Assembly: GCA_029834535.1 (NCBI GenBank)
Contig: JAQMWT010000473.1
Location: forward strand, 1 to 52,013
Direction: 5' to 3'
Origin: Chrysophaeum taylorii
Taxonomy: Eukaryota > Sar > Pelagophyceae > Pelagomonadales > Pelagomonadaceae
Length of the DNA: 52,013 bases
Positions 50,972-52,013 of this stretch are shown piece by piece (the stretch's first letter is position 1; each line of letters starts with the position of its first letter). The notes under the pieces were generated by a model. The model ran no database searches and was not told where the DNA came from. It saw nothing but the letters and a program-made list of their open reading frames with translations. Position numbers and translations under genes: made by a program.

Positions 50972-51570
50972 TGATAGTGCGCGTGTAGACGCCGGGAGGG
51001 GGCTTATCGGTATTGCGCAGCACGTGTACGGTAGGGTGGAGTCGTCGACCCAGATGAGTATATCCTCGGGGATGCCGATCGACAGAGAGCCACGTAGAGC
51101 TGGACGTGGCAGAAGACGGGCTTCGCCAAGAGGACGCCGACCTCGCGGGGCGTCTGGCCCTAGCTCTTGGTGATCGTTTGGCGTCGGCGGGCCTTAAGCG
51201 ATACAGGTTGGAGGAGCCTCGGTGACAACGACACGATCGATCATGTATCTGGTACCGTTGCAGTGGCCGTGCGACGGGTCGAGGTTGCGAAGACATTAAG
51301 CTCGCGATCAAAGTCAGCATGCCGTTGGTTGTCAGGGAGTTGAAAACTCTACTGTAAAGAGCGAGGCGTCGTCTTCCGACCCAGCCTAGTCGGCCGAAAA
51401 GAACTCCGACGCCTCGTCTCCGGGAAAAAAAAGGCCGCGGTCATGCGCGCGTTGTCAGCATCGACAACATCGTTTCGACGGGGCGTGAGAATGGCGCGCT
51501 GAAAGAGCCGCCGCGGGTCGTGGAAATAGTCTGCGAGGTCGCCGTAGACGGCTTGGAGGATAACTGTCTG
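50972..51570 (-). pseudogene. C-terminal Pif1-like helicase fragment (Helitron c)
   Basis: Minus-strand reading gives RNDVVDADNARM, FFSAD followed by TAG, RNLDPSHGHCNGTRYMID, then TITKS-stop-GQTPREVGVLL and PVFCHVQLYVAL. The Gln codon of the motif is TAG, as in Helitron b. The Rep domain and helicase motifs I-IV would lie further right, outside the window if present. Confidence 0.7.
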
Positions 51571-51639
51571 GCTCTCGCGCCTACCTGATCCTTACTCTCG
51601 CGCCTACCTGATCCTTACCCTAAATCGAGGGACAAACAA

Positions 51640-52013
51640 AGTTGGCTGCGCCAACTTCACGAAACAAGGCAGCCCAAACCGCCATGTGCGATGAGGTCGC
51701 CAACTTGCGCCGGGCTCGCTGTACCCTCACCGCCCTCACCGCCCGTCGCGCCGCCTCGGGAACCCGCCAAGGCCGCCCGATCCCAACAGGACGTCACCAT
51801 GAAATGCTGCGTCGGCGGCAGCATGGCGACGCGAGCAAGGGCCCGTCAACATTCGCCTTGCCCACGCCTCAACGATGACCCCCGACTTAGATTTTCGCGT
51901 GCCATGTCGCCGTCAGGCACATCCTGCGCCACCCCACAACCCACCCATCGCTGTATACCACGCACCCCATGTAAGCTTATTAAACGTTTGAAAGACAAAC
52001 AAACAGACAAACC
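51640..52013. repeat. Helitron c upstream repeat region
   Basis: 51655-51840 matches 23110-23300 (GGGCTCGCTGT.CCCTCACCG; CAGGACGTCACC). The window ends in AAAGACAAACAAACAGACAA, the same motif that closes repeat units in Helitron b. No gene supported. Confidence 0.65.

Larger units (their letters stand above)
50659..52013 (-). mobile_element. Helitron c: 3' part, running off the window
   Basis: Its 3' border (ACAAGTGCAGGCC at 50659) matches Helitron b and lies 61 bases upstream of the host gene ATG. It contains the minisatellite (50675-50965), the helicase end, a 23-base tandem duplication (CTCTCGCGCCTACCTGATCC at about 51572-51620) and the beginning of the upstream region shared with Helitron b. 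Confidence 0.65.

Overview
The window is a eukaryotic, transposon-dominated stretch of about 50% GC. It holds one credible host gene, on the minus strand at 49741-50598. That gene has three short introns of 50, 55 and 72 bases with GT/AG borders, which suggests a compact-intron microbial eukaryote (fungus, alga or protist). I cannot name the lineage. Nothing looks bacterial: no operons, ribosome binding sites or CRISPR arrays.

The main content is an unusual Ty3/gypsy-like LTR retrotransposon lineage whose pol carries a complete C5-cytosine DNA methyltransferase domain (DCM) between protease and reverse transcriptase. Family A has one copy at 1687-11387 (+), with both LTRs and a 4-base target duplication. 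Family B has four pieces. B3 (13864-21921, +) is a gag-protease fragment. B5 (38922-44289, -) and B2 (29961-38921, -) lie head to tail and share one LTR. B6 (44290-45209, -) is an LTR plus leader cut by B5. The gene order is gag - protease - DCM - RT - RNase H - integrase - a C-terminal beta-rich domain. All copies have frameshifts or stops, so each is a relic here, but the shared features are informative. The protease active site reads Asp-Gly-Met-Ala. Copies A and B3 both have an in-frame stop exactly 11 codons before the protease Asp.

The retroelements are themselves targets. B3 contains a 2.5-kb non-autonomous LTR element (16971-19483, 5-base duplication) and an 818-base hAT derivative (20491-21308, 8-base duplication). 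B2 loses its 3' end at a junction with a 5'-truncated Ty1/copia element (about 24.5-29.96 kb), which carries an extra unrecognised open frame after pol. Three Helitron 3' pieces encoding the end of a Pif1-like helicase lie at 12246-13287 (+), 21922-23929 (-) and 50659-52013 (-). A Tc1/mariner/pogo-like element with perfect 19-base inverted repeats lies at 47274-48691.

Layout: 1-1686 repeats and small open frames; 1687-11387 element A; 11388-12245 flanking repeats; 12246-13287 Helitron a; 13864-21921 B3 with its two insertions; 21922-23929 Helitron b with minisatellites; 23930-29960 copia relic; 29961-45209 B2, B5 and B6; 45210-47273 degenerate sequence; 47274-48691 DDE transposon; 49741-50598 host gene; 50659-52013 Helitron c. 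Functional statements are from motif reading; no database search was possible.
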